Counted from the stretch's first letter, positions 27,400 through 36,723 are shown. The stretch is DNA of 64,000 bases from Gordonia zhaorongruii (GCF_007559005.1 NZ_CP041763.1:1830463-1894462), one strand, 5' to 3'. Notes: generated from the sequence alone by a model not told the origin. Program-made: numbers and translations.

Positions 27400-28818
27400 A
27401 TGACGACGGCGGTCATCGTCGGAGCAGGCCCCAACGGGATTGCCGCAGGCCTTCACCTGGCCCGCAACGGCGTCGACGTTCAGATCCTCGAGGCCGAGGA
27501 CACCATCGGCGGCGGTGCAAGGTCGGCGGAGCTCACCGAGCCCGGCGTCATCCACGACGTCTGCTCCGCGTTCCACCCGATGGGCGTCGGTTCACCTTTC
27601 TGGAAGGACGTCGACCTGACGTCGTACGGACTCACGTGGCGCTGGCCAGAACTCGACTGCGCCCATCCGATCGACGACGGCCCGACCGCCTTGCTGCATC
27701 GATCAATCGACGAGACGGCCGCCGGCCTGGGCGTCGACGGGTCGCGGTGGAAGGCGGTGTTCGGCGACCTCGCTCGCAATTTCGACGACCTCGGCGCCGA
27801 CCTGCTGCGCCCGATCGTCAACGTGCCGTCGCACCCGCTGAAGCTTGCGGCTTTCGGCCCACGCGCTCTCCTGCCTGCCACGGTACTGGCCCGGGCGTTC
27901 CGCACGCCGACCGCGCGCGCCCTGTACGGCGGGATCGCCGTCCACGTGTACACGCGACTGAATCGTCCGCTCACCGCATCGCTCGGGCTGATGATCGGCG
28001 CCAGCGGCCATCAGTACGGCTGGCCGGTTGCCGAAGGCGGATCGGGGGCGATCTCGAACGCCGCCGCACGGGCTCTCATCGAAGCAGGCGGTTCGATCGA
28101 GACCGGCGTCCCGGTGACATCTCGGTCGCAGATCCCCGACGCTGACATCGTCCTCCTCGATCTGGCCCCGGCACAGGCCGTTTCGCTCTACGGCGACCTG
28201 ATGCCCACCCGGATCCGCAAGAGCTACGAGCGCTACCGGATGGGGTCGGCAGCCTTCAAGATCGACTTCGCGATCCGCGGCGACATCCCCTGGACCGACC
28301 CCGACTGCGCGCGGGCCGGCACCGTCCACCTCGGGGGCACCTTCGATGAGATGGTCGAGACGGAAGGACTTCGGGCATCCGGAGTCATGGCTGAGCGCCC
28401 GTTCGTGCTGCTCGGTCAGCAGTACAAAGCAGACCCGACCCGGAGCAACGGCGACATCAATCCGATCTACGCATACGCGCACGTTCCGTTCGGCTACGAC
28501 GGCGACGCGACCGAGGCCATCATCGCGCAGATCGAGCGCTTCGCCCCCGGCTTCCGCGACACCGTGATCAGCACCAGTTCGTCCTCTGTCTCAGCTCTCC
28601 ACGACCACAACCGCAACTACATCGGCGGCGACATCATCGGCGGATCCAACTCGGGCCTGCAGATGCTGCTGCGGCCGCGTGCCGCCATCGACCCGTACTT
28701 CACCGGAGTCGACGGGGTGTACCTCTGCTCCCAATCGACGCCGCCGGGGGCCGGCATTCACGGACTCTGCGGTTACAACGCCGCCGAGTCCGCGCTGCGC
28801 CGCCTCCGGAAGAGCTAG
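27400..28818 (+). CDS. FAD-dependent oxidoreductase of the phytoene desaturase-like family
   Basis: 472 residues. An FAD-binding Rossmann motif opens the protein (VIVGAGPNGIAAGLHLARNG) followed by EAEDTIGGGARSAEL. Near the C-terminus PPGAGIHGLCGYNAAESALR binds FAD, as in CrtI/CrtN and related amine-oxidase-like proteins. No carotenoid genes lie nearby, so desaturation of carotenoids is not implied; the substrate is unknown. GGTGG precedes the ATG by a few bases. The upstream in-frame codons were rejected as non-coding because they overlap the promoter. It converges with the AztD-like lipoprotein gene, 3 bp away. Confidence 0.82.
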   Translation: MTTAVIVGAGPNGIAAGLHLARNGVDVQILEAEDTIGGGARSAELTEPGVIHDVCSAFHPMGVGSPFWKDVDLTSYGLTWRWPELDCAHPIDDGPTALLHRSIDETAAGLGVDGSRWKAVFGDLARNFDDLGADLLRPIVNVPSHPLKLAAFGPRALLPATVLARAFRTPTARALYGGIAVHVYTRLNRPLTASLGLMIGASGHQYGWPVAEGGSGAISNAAARALIEAGGSIETGVPVTSRSQIPDADIVLLDLAPAQAVSLYGDLMPTRIRKSYERYRMGSAAFKIDFAIRGDIPWTDPDCARAGTVHLGGTFDEMVETEGLRASGVMAERPFVLLGQQYKADPTRSNGDINPIYAYAHVPFGYDGDATEAIIAQIERFAPGFRDTVISTSSSSVSALHDHNRNYIGGDIIGGSNSGLQMLLRPRAAIDPYFTGVDGVYLCSQSTPPGAGIHGLCGYNAAESALRRLRKS

Positions 28819-28821
28819 CCG

Positions 28822-30054
28822 TCAGCCGGTGACGGCCGCGGTCTCGACGACCCCGACGTCGATGGCCGTCCGCGCAGTCTGCGCACCGGTCGCCAGGTCG
28901 ACGGCCGTCATCGTCTTCGAACCCGGATCACTGATGTAAGCGGTTCCCCCGAGAATGGTCAGCGACGGCATCGGATCCTGCCACTCGACCGGTTCCACCC
29001 ATTCGCCGATCACCTGATGACGCGCCATCTGCCGTCCGGTGACGGGGTCGAATACGTACAACGCCCCATCCGTGCCGAGGATGACCGCCTCGCCGTCCTG
29101 CCCCCGCGCCAGTGATCGGAAGCTGTACGCGGCCGGCAGGTCGACGACGCGGAGCGATCCGGTCTCCGTGTCGGTGAGACTGAAACGCGTCGGTCGCTCG
29201 ATCTCGTCATCACCGAGATCCTCGGCGGGCCGGGTCTTGTAGTCGCCGAGGACGATCGGCGAATCCGGTGCACCCTGCTGGTTGCCGATCCGGCCGTAGG
29301 CATCGGGTGACGGGATCTTCGTGATCTCCTCGCCCATCACGACGAGGATGCCGTTCTCGCATCCGAAGGTGAGGGCGCCACCCGATGCCGCCGCTTCTCC
29401 GTGTACGCCCGGGCAGTCGTCGGTGGACGCCACCACACGGCGGTCCGCATCGAGGATGCGCACACCGCTGCGCGTGTCCTCGTCCCCGTGGGTCACCACG
29501 AGGGAGCCGTCGGCTCGGGACACCGCGACCCCGTGATGCGCCTGCGGCGATCGGTAGTCCGACGTCGTCACCTCGCCTTCGGCGAGGTCTGCCGGGTCGA
29601 AGGTCTTCGCCTCGCCCGACCCGTCGAAGAAGAGCGAGATCCGCCCGTCGTGCGGGACCACGTGGCCCGGTTCGTCGCCGGCGAGGTCGATGTCGGTGAA
29701 GGACGGTTCGGTCACCTTGTAATGGCTGTGATCACCGTGCGCCTCCCGCCAGGTTCCGGTGTCGAGAACATCGAATCCGTCGTCGGCGGTGACGAAGACG
29801 TGGCGGGAGTCCTGTGCGCTGTTCAGTCGCAGGAAGCCCTCGTGCGGAAGGTCGGCGACCGTCTCCAGTGTCTTGCCGTCCAGGACCCGGACGCCACCGT
29901 CGTAGGAGACGACCAGGCGCGGAGTGGGGCGACCTTTCTCACGGACCGGCGCCGACGCACCGCTCTCGTCGTCGGAGGGGCTTCCGCACGCGGCGAGCAG
30001 GGCGGCAGATGTGATGAGCAATGCGGACATGCGGACCGCTATGGACTTGTGCAT
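28822..30054 (-). CDS. AztD-like zinc-binding lipoprotein
   Basis: 410 residues. The signal peptide ends in a lipobox (LLITSAALLAACG). The mature part looks like a beta-propeller (VVSYDGGVRVLDGKTLETV, HVFVTADDGFDVLDTG, VILGTDGALYVFDPVTG). Histidine clusters GDHSHY and QAHHGV are where metal would bind. The closest description I can offer is the periplasmic zinc chaperone AztD, which hands zinc to the ABC transporter binding protein AztC. No aztABC genes are next to it. A Zur-type operator directly upstream strongly supports a role in zinc supply. There is an alternative: a related lipoprotein with unknown ligand. Confidence 0.75.
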   Translation of the reverse strand: MHKSIAVRMSALLITSAALLAACGSPSDDESGASAPVREKGRPTPRLVVSYDGGVRVLDGKTLETVADLPHEGFLRLNSAQDSRHVFVTADDGFDVLDTGTWREAHGDHSHYKVTEPSFTDIDLAGDEPGHVVPHDGRISLFFDGSGEAKTFDPADLAEGEVTTSDYRSPQAHHGVAVSRADGSLVVTHGDEDTRSGVRILDADRRVVASTDDCPGVHGEAAASGGALTFGCENGILVVMGEEITKIPSPDAYGRIGNQQGAPDSPIVLGDYKTRPAEDLGDDEIERPTRFSLTDTETGSLRVVDLPAAYSFRSLARGQDGEAVILGTDGALYVFDPVTGRQMARHQVIGEWVEPVEWQDPMPSLTILGGTAYISDPGSKTMTAVDLATGAQTARTAIDVGVVETAAVTG

Positions 30055-30068
30055 GCAGGCCAGTCAAC

Positions 30069-30090
30069 ACGTTAATGAAAATTATTGTCA
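30069..30090 (-). promoter_or_regulatory. Zur-type operator and -10 of the AztD-like gene
   Basis: TGAAAATTATTGTCA (30076-30090) is a near-perfect inverted repeat matching the TGAAAAT-N-ATTTTCA core bound by zinc regulator Zur in actinobacteria. It directly abuts TAACGT (minus strand, 30069-30074), a likely -10 element, and so would block transcription when zinc is plentiful. The gene starts 21 bases downstream. This stretch is also far more AT-rich than its surroundings. Confidence 0.75.
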
Positions 30091-30147
30091 ACAACGCATG
30101 GATGGTGACCGAACGGCTTCCGCGGCTTCGTGGTACCCGGAACGCCG

Positions 30148-30181
30148 GAATGCCCCGGAACCTTGCGGTTCCGGGGCATTC
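30148..30181 (-). terminator. Terminator hairpin after rpsA
   Basis: A perfect 15-bp stem (GAATGCCCCGGAACC / GGTTCCGGGGCATTC) with a TTGC loop. It lies 25 bp after the rpsA stop and separates rpsA from the zinc lipoprotein gene. The T tract is poor, as is common in high-GC actinobacteria. Confidence 0.8.
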
Positions 30182-30206
30182 TCGGTGCAGCTATGGAGCC
30201 GGCGAA

Positions 30207-31697
30207 TCAGCCGTTGTTGCCCGAGAGCTTCTCGCGCAGAGCAGCGAGCTGCTCATCGCTGGCCAGCGAACCACCGGTGGTGGCCGGTCCGGCCGACGCT
30301 GCCGCTGCGGCCTCCTCCGACGAAGCGGATGAGGACGAGGACGACGACGAGTAGTCCGTCGGAGCGTTGGCAGCCTCGGCCGCCGCTGCTGCGAACTTCT
30401 CCATCTGAGCGGTGTGCATCTTGTGGCGACGCTCAGCCTCCGCGTAGCGGGCCTCCCACGCCTCACGCTGCGAGTCGAAGCCTTCGAGCCATTCGTTGGT
30501 CTCGGCGTCGAAGCCCTCCGGGAAGATGTAGTTGCCCTGGTCGTCGTAGCTGTCGGCCATGCCGTACTTCGACGGGTCGAAATCCTCCGTGTAGTCCTCG
30601 TTGGCCTGCTTCAGCGACAGCGAGATGCGACGACGGTCCAGATCGATGTCGATGACCTTGACCATCGCGTCGTCGCCGACGGAGACGACCTGGTCCGGAA
30701 CCTCGACGTGGCGCTCGGCCAGCTCCGAGATGTGGACGAGGCCCTCGATGCCCTCTTCGACGCGGACGAACGCACCGAACGGCACCAGCTTGGTGACCTT
30801 GCCCGGCACGATCTGGCCGATCGCGTGGGTGCGGGCGAACTGACGCCACGGGTCTTCCTGAGTCGCCTTGAGCGACAGCGAGACACGCTCGCGGTCCATG
30901 TCGACGTCGAGCACCTCGACGGTGACCTCGTCGCCGACCGTGACGACCTCGGACGGGTGATCGATGTGCTTCCAGGACAGCTCGGAGACGTGCACCAGGC
31001 CGTCGACGCCGCCGAGATCGACGAATGCGCCGAAGTTGACGATCGAGGACACGACGCCCTTGCGGACCTGGCCCTTCTGCAGCTGATTGAGGAATTCGCT
31101 GCGGACCTCGGACTGGGTCTGCTCGAGCCATGCACGGCGGGACAGGACCACGTTGTTGCGGTTCTTGTCGAGCTCGATGATCTTGGCTTCGACCTCCTTG
31201 CCGATGTACGGCTGCAGGTCGCGGACGCGACGCATCTCGACCAGCGACGCCGGGAGGAAGCCGCGCAGACCGATGTCCAGGATCAGGCCGCCCTTGACGA
31301 CCTCGATGACGGTGCCCTTGACGGCCTCGTCCTTCTCCTTGAGCTCCTCGATCGTGCCCCAGGCGCGCTCGTACTGCGCACGCTTCTTCGACAGGATCAG
31401 GCGGCCTTCTTTGTCCTCCTTGGTGAGGACCAGTGCTTCGACCTCGTCACCGACGGTGACGACTTCGCTGGGATCGACGTCATGCTTGATCGACAGCTCA
31501 CGCGAAGGGATTACACCTTCGGTCTTGTAGCCGATGTCAAGCAGAACCTCGTCGCGATCGACCTTGACGATGGTGCCCTCGACGATGTCGCCATCGTTGA
31601 AGTACTTGATCGTGGCGTCGATAGCGGCAAGGAAGTCCTCAGCCGAGCCGATGTCATTGACGGCTACTTGCGGCGAGGTGATCGTGGGGGACGACAT
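30207..31697 (-). CDS. rpsA: 30S ribosomal protein S1
   Basis: 496 residues with four S1 RNA-binding domains (around residues 30-105, 120-190, 205-275 and 290-360; GDIVEGTIVKVDRDEVLLDI, VRKGVVSSIVNFGAFVDLGG, VPGKVTKLVPFGAFVRVEEG). S1 recruits mRNA to the 30S subunit. The C-terminal tail is low complexity, with a run of eight serines (TDYSSSSSSSSASS), then Glu/Ala, and ends LAALREKLSGNNG; the tail is the region most variable between actinobacteria. It has its own promoter and a roughly 155-nt leader, and a terminator follows. Confidence 0.98.
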   Translation of the reverse strand: MSSPTITSPQVAVNDIGSAEDFLAAIDATIKYFNDGDIVEGTIVKVDRDEVLLDIGYKTEGVIPSRELSIKHDVDPSEVVTVGDEVEALVLTKEDKEGRLILSKKRAQYERAWGTIEELKEKDEAVKGTVIEVVKGGLILDIGLRGFLPASLVEMRRVRDLQPYIGKEVEAKIIELDKNRNNVVLSRRAWLEQTQSEVRSEFLNQLQKGQVRKGVVSSIVNFGAFVDLGGVDGLVHVSELSWKHIDHPSEVVTVGDEVTVEVLDVDMDRERVSLSLKATQEDPWRQFARTHAIGQIVPGKVTKLVPFGAFVRVEEGIEGLVHISELAERHVEVPDQVVSVGDDAMVKVIDIDLDRRRISLSLKQANEDYTEDFDPSKYGMADSYDDQGNYIFPEGFDAETNEWLEGFDSQREAWEARYAEAERRHKMHTAQMEKFAAAAAEAANAPTDYSSSSSSSSASSEEAAAAASAGPATTGGSLASDEQLAALREKLSGNNG

Positions 31698-31856
31698 GTG
31701 GTGAGTTGCTCCGGACAGTTAAGTAGTAGGTACGGTCTCCAGGTTGATCAATGCAGGTCAACGCTGGTTCTTACGGGTTGTTGTGCGGCAGCCCCGGATG
31801 TCGCTGATGACGTCGGGGAAATACCGCGATACGCGTGCCGGGCACGCGCGAGAACT

Positions 31857-31885
31857 AGTTTACTACCCGTCGCTGGCCTGCACAA
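31857..31885 (-). promoter_or_regulatory. Promoter of rpsA
   Basis: On the minus strand TTGTGC (31880-31885) and TAAACT (31857-31862) are separated by 17 bases, a good housekeeping-sigma promoter. It yields a leader of about 155 nt before the rpsA ATG. Long leaders before rpsA are often used for autoregulation by S1, but no specific structure was recognised in 31698-31856. Confidence 0.6.
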
Positions 31886-31944
31886 ATGGGGCCCTCAGCA
31901 CTGAAGGGCCCGCTGTGACTATAAGCCATGAAAGGATGTCGGTC

Positions 31945-32046
31945 GTGGCTCATTCCATCGAATTGCTGCTCGACGATTCGACCGACGACCGGTACCGGGA
32001 CGGCGACACCACGACCGAATCCGTGATCCAGGGAAGAGCCTGCTGA
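31945..32046 (+). pseudogene. Remnant of a 2'-5' RNA ligase-family gene
   Basis: A 33-codon frame starts VAHSIELLLDDSTDDRYR and then becomes unrelated sequence before a TGA. The first 15 or so residues match the typical start of actinobacterial 2'-5' RNA ligase-like phosphoesterases (AHSIELLLD-type N-terminus). The HxT catalytic motifs and everything else of the roughly 170-residue protein are missing. AAAGG precedes the ATG/GTG, so the signal for translation is retained. The TGA overlaps the ATG of the next methyltransferase gene. I read this as an internal deletion that left only the 5' end; a new small peptide is the alternative. Confidence 0.6.
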
Positions 32047-32867
32047 TGTCCGACTCCCCTCGCCCACCGCGCATCCTCGGCGACGTCGACGGCCCTACCA
32101 GCGAGCGCGCCAACCGCACCTGGTGGGACACCGAGGCCGACCAGTATCACGTCGAGCACGGCCGGTTCCTCGGCGCGCAGACGCCGGGCGGCGACTTTCT
32201 GTGGGGCCCCGAGCGTCTCCGCGAGGAGGACGTCCGCCTCCTCGGTGACGTCGCGGGCCGGGACGTTCTCGAGATCGGTTGCGGTTCGGCGCCGTGTGCA
32301 CGGTGGCTGGCAGCCCAGGGCGCGCATGTCGTCGGACTGGACGTGTCGGCCGGCATGCTGGCCCACGCCGTCGATGCGATGAGTCTCGACGACCGCCGCA
32401 CTCCCCTCGTGCAGTCCGGTGCCGAGCAGTTGCCCTTCGCCGACGCATCGTTCGACATCGCCTGCTCGTCGTTCGGTGCGATCCCGTTCGTCGCCGACTC
32501 GGCACGCGCCATGCGCGAGGCAGCGCGCGTCCTGAGACCCGGCGGGCGCTGGGTGTTCGCGACCAATCACCCGATGCGCTGGATGTTCCTCGACGATCCG
32601 GGGCCGGATGGTCTCGTGGTCCAGATGTCCTACTTCGATCGCACTCCCTACTCCGAAGCCGACTCCGACGGCACCGTCACCTACGTCGAGCATCACCGGA
32701 CAATGGGCGACCGCATCCGCGAGATCGTCGCAGCCGGGCTCATAGTGGACGACGTCGTGGAGCCGGAATGGCCCGACGATCTCGACCAGGAATGGGGACA
32801 GTGGTCCCCCCTGCGCGGCTCCTACTTCCCCGGCACGGCGGTGTTCGTCTGCCGCAAGCCGGGGTGA
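32046..32867 (+). CDS. Class I SAM-dependent methyltransferase
   Basis: 273 residues. An N-terminal stretch with NRTWWDTEADQYHVEHGRFL precedes the methyltransferase core: motif I VLEIGCGSAPCARWLAAQGA, the acidic VVGLDVSAGML, FADASFDIACSSFGAI and VLRPGGRWVFATNHPM. It is a methyltransferase-11-type enzyme; the substrate is unknown and no biosynthetic cluster surrounds it. The ATG overlaps the stop of the upstream remnant, so translation may depend on coupling to that remnant. It converges with the ABC transporter operon, 16 bp away. Confidence 0.88.
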   Translation: MSDSPRPPRILGDVDGPTSERANRTWWDTEADQYHVEHGRFLGAQTPGGDFLWGPERLREEDVRLLGDVAGRDVLEIGCGSAPCARWLAAQGAHVVGLDVSAGMLAHAVDAMSLDDRRTPLVQSGAEQLPFADASFDIACSSFGAIPFVADSARAMREAARVLRPGGRWVFATNHPMRWMFLDDPGPDGLVVQMSYFDRTPYSEADSDGTVTYVEHHRTMGDRIREIVAAGLIVDDVVEPEWPDDLDQEWGQWSPLRGSYFPGTAVFVCRKPG

Positions 32868-32883
32868 CGCGCCGCAGACGCAG

Positions 32884-33672
32884 TCAGAGGAGCTTCGAGA
32901 GGAACGTCTGCGTCCGCTCCTGCTGCGGGTTCACGAGCACCTCGCGCGGATCGCCCTTCTCGACGACGACGCCGCCGTCCATGAACACCACCTGATCGGC
33001 GACCTCACGGGCGAAGCCCATCTCATGGGTGACCACGAGCATCGTCATGCCGTCGGCAGCTAGGCCGCGCATCACCTCGAGAACGTCGCCGACCAGTTCC
33101 GGGTCGAGGGCCGACGTCGGCTCGTCGAACAGCATGAGCTTCGGCTCCATCGCCAGCGCCCGCGCGATCGCGACACGCTGCTGCTGTCCGCCGGACAATG
33201 CCACCGGATAGGCGTCGGCCTTGTCGCGTAAGCCGACCTGCTGGAGCAGCTCGAGCGCGTGCTCGGTAGCGGCCTCCTTCGACTTGCCCCCGACCAGCAC
33301 CGGCGCCTCGATGATGTTCTCCAGCGCTGTGCGGTGCGGGAACAGATTGAAGTGCTGGAACACCATGCCGATGTCGCGCCGCTGCCTGCCCGCATCACGC
33401 GGGCTCATCTCGTACAGCTTGCCGCCGCGCTCCCGGTAGCCGATGAGATCGCCGTCGACGAGCAGACGTCCGGCATTCACCTTCTCCAGATGATTCACGC
33501 AGCGCAGAAACGTCGACTTCCCCGATCCCGACGGTCCGATCAGACAGGCGACCTCACCGGGCTGCACGTCCAGCGACACGCCCGTGAGCACCTCGAGTGA
33601 TCCGAAGTTCTTGCAGACCCGGTCGGCGTGCACCATCGGGTGCGCGGCAGTCTGCGACGTCTGGGCGCTCAC
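32884..33672 (-). CDS. Polar amino-acid ABC transporter, ATP-binding protein
   Basis: 262 residues, GlnQ/HisP-type. Walker [17 protein letters not shown]-loop region [18 protein letters not shown], signature [13 protein letters not shown], Walker [15 protein letters not shown] and the switch histidine (VVTHEMGFA) are all present. It powers import with the permease whose gene overlaps by 4 bp. GXXF-type insertion [14 protein letters not shown] after the first strands is typical of this group in actinobacteria. Substrate is probably a polar amino acid or related compound. Confidence 0.95.
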   Translation of the reverse strand: MSAQTSQTAAHPMVHADRVCKNFGSLEVLTGVSLDVQPGEVACLIGPSGSGKSTFLRCVNHLEKVNAGRLLVDGDLIGYRERGGKLYEMSPRDAGRQRRDIGMVFQHFNLFPHRTALENIIEAPVLVGGKSKEAATEHALELLQQVGLRDKADAYPVALSGGQQQRVAIARALAMEPKLMLFDEPTSALDPELVGDVLEVMRGLAADGMTMLVVTHEMGFAREVADQVVFMDGGVVVEKGDPREVLVNPQQERTQTFLSKLL

Positions 33673-34580
33673 TTGCCCTCCTCAACCATCGTCGTGTTGC
33701 CGGCGGAAGCGCGCGTGGAGCCCTTCGCGTAGTGCTTCTCCAGGAAGTGCTGGCCCACCATCAGGATGCTCGTCACCGCGAGGTACCACGTCGACGCGAC
33801 GAGAAGCATCGGAATCGGCTGGAAGTTGACGCCCGAGATATCCCGCTGACGTCCGTACAACTCCAGCGTGAACGGCACCGCGGCGACGAGGCTCGTCGTC
33901 TTCAGCATCCCGATGAACTCGTTGCCCGTCGGCGGGATGATCACCCGCATCGCCTGCGGAAGCACCGTGCGACGCATGGTCTGCCACCACGACATCCCCA
34001 GCGCCGTCGAGGCCTCGATCTGTCCTTCGCCGACGCTCTGCACACCGGCACGGACGATCTCCGCCATGTACGCGGCCTCATTGAGCGCGAGCCCGATGAT
34101 CGCGAACGCGAACGCCGCGTTGAGCGCCTGGATGTCGAAGCTGACGAAGGTGGGGCCGAACGGGATGCCGATGTCGATCTTCTTGTAGATCGCGCCGACC
34201 AGGCCCCACAGCACGAGCTGAACGTAGACCGGCGTGCCGCGGAACACCCACAGATACAGCCACGCCGTCGCGCTGAGCACCTTGTTCGGCGACATCCGCA
34301 TCACCGCGAGCATCACGCCCAGCGCGACGCCGATGAACATCGCGATCACCGTCAGCGTCAGCGTGTACCCGACGCCTTCCAGGATCCGGCGCTCGAACAG
34401 GTACTCCGCGTAGGTGTCCCAGCGGTACGCCGGGTTGGTGGCTGCACCGTAGACGAACAGGCCCGCCAGGACCAGCAGGACCGCGGCCGCGACCCACTGG
34501 CCGGGATGCTTCAGCGGCACCGCCTTGATCGGGGCGGGCGCCTCGTGACCGGTCGCACCGGTCTGCTGATCTGTGCTCAT
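33669..34580 (-). CDS. Polar amino-acid ABC transporter, permease
   Basis: 303 residues, HisM/GlnP family. A cytoplasmic N-terminal extension precedes the first membrane helix ([20 protein letters not shown]). Further helices include [39 protein letters not shown] and [20 protein letters not shown]; the EAA loop that docks to the ATPase is [20 protein letters not shown]. Only one permease gene is present, so it may work as a homodimer. The start codon lies 4 bp from the end of the binding protein gene. Confidence 0.93.
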   Translation of the reverse strand: MSTDQQTGATGHEAPAPIKAVPLKHPGQWVAAAVLLVLAGLFVYGAATNPAYRWDTYAEYLFERRILEGVGYTLTLTVIAMFIGVALGVMLAVMRMSPNKVLSATAWLYLWVFRGTPVYVQLVLWGLVGAIYKKIDIGIPFGPTFVSFDIQALNAAFAFAIIGLALNEAAYMAEIVRAGVQSVGEGQIEASTALGMSWWQTMRRTVLPQAMRVIIPPTGNEFIGMLKTTSLVAAVPFTLELYGRQRDISGVNFQPIPMLLVASTWYLAVTSILMVGQHFLEKHYAKGSTRASAGNTTMVEEGK

Positions 34581-34584
34581 CCCA

Positions 34585-35478
34585 CTATCCCTCTGCGCCG
34601 TTGATCTGCGATTTCTCGATCATTCCCGCCTGCACACCCCAATGTTCGGTGATCGTCCGGTAGAAGCCGTTGTCGATCAGGTACTGCACGGCCTGCTGGA
34701 GTGCCGGAGCCAGTGGCGACCCCTTGCGCACCGGAAGTCCGTACGGCGCGGCGTCGTACGTGGGCCCGACCTCGTGCAGTTGGCCTTCGGTCTTCTTGAC
34801 CGCGTACGCCGTCACCGGCGAATCCGCGGAGAATGCGTCCACCTGGCCGAGGAGCACCGCGTTGACCGCCTGATCCTGAGTGTCGTACTTGACCTTGACT
34901 ATCGGATCCTCGCCGCGCGCAACGCAGTCCGCGCTCTTCGCCGGGACCTCCTCGGTGTCCTCCACCGTCGTCGACTGCACGCCGACCCGGAGTCCGCACG
35001 CCTCATCCGGATTCAGGTCGCGACCCGTTTTGGCCGCCCACCGAACTCCGGCGCTGAAGTAGGTGACGAAGTCGACCTCCCGCTCGCGTTCCTTGGTGTC
35101 GGTGAACGACGACATCCCGACGTCGTAGATTCCTGCCTGCAGTGACGGAATGATCTTGTCGAAGTCGGCCTCGTTGAACTTGGCCTTCAATCCGAGCACC
35201 TGAACGGCCGCTCTGAGCAGGTCCACTTCGAAGCCGATGATCTCGCCTCGGCGGTTCTTGAACTCGTTCGGCTGATACGGCACGTTGGTGCCGATATCGA
35301 GGACACCGGTCGCATCGATCTCGGGCGGAACCAGCGAGGCGATCTGTGCCTGCTCGTCGATCTTCACCGTGATCGGCTTGGTGTCCAACGCCGACTCGTC
35401 GACGACGCATCCGGCGAGCAGCAGCGGCAGCGTCAGCAGCACGCCGACCACAGCGTTGCGAAGGGGTCGCTGTCGCAT
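34585..35478 (-). CDS. Polar amino-acid ABC transporter, substrate-binding lipoprotein
   Basis: 297 residues, SBP_bac_3 family. The signal peptide ends in the lipobox LLLAGC, so it is anchored to the outer face of the membrane. The mature fold has IGFEVDLLRAAVQVLGLKAK, IIPSLQAGIYDVGMSSFTDT and LLGQVDAFSADSPVTAYAV, the ligand-binding hinge elements. I prefer the ATG at 35478 to the GTG two codons earlier because AGAGG is spaced five bases from it. It is the first gene of the binding protein-permease-ATPase operon; the 108-bp region upstream contains its promoter, but no clear -35/-10 pair stands out. Confidence 0.92.
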   Translation of the reverse strand: MRQRPLRNAVVGVLLTLPLLLAGCVVDESALDTKPITVKIDEQAQIASLVPPEIDATGVLDIGTNVPYQPNEFKNRRGEIIGFEVDLLRAAVQVLGLKAKFNEADFDKIIPSLQAGIYDVGMSSFTDTKEREREVDFVTYFSAGVRWAAKTGRDLNPDEACGLRVGVQSTTVEDTEEVPAKSADCVARGEDPIVKVKYDTQDQAVNAVLLGQVDAFSADSPVTAYAVKKTEGQLHEVGPTYDAAPYGLPVRKGSPLAPALQQAVQYLIDNGFYRTITEHWGVQAGMIEKSQINGAEG

Positions 35479-35586
35479 CCACACCTCTCGAAGACTCCTG
35501 CGACGGAGAAACCTGGATGTGAACCCGTCCCGTCGAGTAAATCAGTATGCCCGATCGCGGACACCCGATGTGCACCCGGGCGATAC

Positions 35587-36651
35587 CTACAGCGCCGCCA
35601 CCACTGCGTCGGCGAACGCCGCACTCGACGCCGATCCACCCAGATCGGCAGTCGCGACGCCGTCGGCGAGCACATGGGCGAGTGCACCGTCGATCGCGTC
35701 GGATGCGCGGATCGACGCCTCGTCCCCCGAACGCTCACCGTGCCACCGCAGCAGCATCGACGTCGATGCGATCGTCGCCACCGGGTTCGCCGATCCACGG
35801 CCGGCGATATCGGGTGCCGCTCCGTGCACCGCCTGTGCCATCGCCCGGTCCGCCGAGGAGTTGAGGGACGCCGCCAGCCCCAGTGATCCGGACAGTTCTG
35901 CGGCGAGATCGGACAGGATGTCACCGAACAGGTTCTCGGTGACGATCACGTCGTAATCGGCCGGACGACGCACCAGCAGAGCTGCCATCGCATCGACGTG
36001 CTCGGTGTCGACCGTGACGTCCGGATACCGCTGGGCCACCTGCAGACAGACGTCACGGAACAGGCCAGTCGTCAAGCGCAGAACGTTCGCCTTGTGCACG
36101 ACGGTGACGTGACCGCGACGCCGGCGCGCCGCCTCGAACGCCTCGACGGCGATGCGCTCCGAGGCCGCGCGGGTGACGAGACCGACCGACAGGGCGACGT
36201 CGGGCGTCGGCATGAACTCGCCGCTGCCCACCGCCATGTTCCGATCCGCGTACAGACCCTCGCTGTTCTCCCGGACGATCAGCAGATCGATGTCGGGGGC
36301 GGTCGCGGTGACTCCCGCCAGCGCCCGTGCCGGACGCAAGTTCGCGTACAGGTCGAACTGCTTGCGCATCTCCGCTCCGGGCGCGGGATGTCGCAGCGCG
36401 GCCGGATACGAGGCGCTGTCGTGCGGACCCACCAGCCAGAGGTCGAAATCCGCCAGCTGCTCCAGCGTCGATTCGGGCACCGGGTGACCGTGTTCCTCGA
36501 TCGCGGCGGCACCGAACGGCAGCACCGTCGTCTCGAGCGCCACATCCTGCGCGGCAAGTGCCCGCTCGGCCACCGCGACCGCCGCGGGTACCACTTCGGG
36601 CCCGACTCCGTCCCCGTGGAGTACTGCGAGACGCACTGATCCAACACTCAT
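35587..36651 (-). CDS. Isopropylmalate/isocitrate dehydrogenase-family protein
   Basis: 354 residues. The family oxidatively decarboxylates 2-hydroxyacids bearing a neighbouring carboxylate, with NAD. LAVLHGDGVGPEVV at the start, RENSEGLYADRN, VTVVHKANVLRLTTGLFRDV and VTENLFGDILSDLAAELSGS with the metal-binding aspartates are present. It lacks a neighbouring leuC/leuD, so isopropylmalate as substrate is uncertain; tartrate or a related malate-type acid is also possible. The second ATG (36651) is preceded by GGGGAG and is the better start. It may be co-transcribed into the transporter operon downstream, about 100 bp away. Confidence 0.85.
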   Translation of the reverse strand: MSVGSVRLAVLHGDGVGPEVVPAAVAVAERALAAQDVALETTVLPFGAAAIEEHGHPVPESTLEQLADFDLWLVGPHDSASYPAALRHPAPGAEMRKQFDLYANLRPARALAGVTATAPDIDLLIVRENSEGLYADRNMAVGSGEFMPTPDVALSVGLVTRAASERIAVEAFEAARRRRGHVTVVHKANVLRLTTGLFRDVCLQVAQRYPDVTVDTEHVDAMAALLVRRPADYDVIVTENLFGDILSDLAAELSGSLGLAASLNSSADRAMAQAVHGAAPDIAGRGSANPVATIASTSMLLRWHGERSGDEASIRASDAIDGALAHVLADGVATADLGGSASSAAFADAVVAAL

Positions 36652-36723
36652 GACGCACTCCCCTTCATCACTCATGCGCACCGGCCACGAAGATCGGAAC
36701 CAGCAGATCGGATCGGCGGCGCA

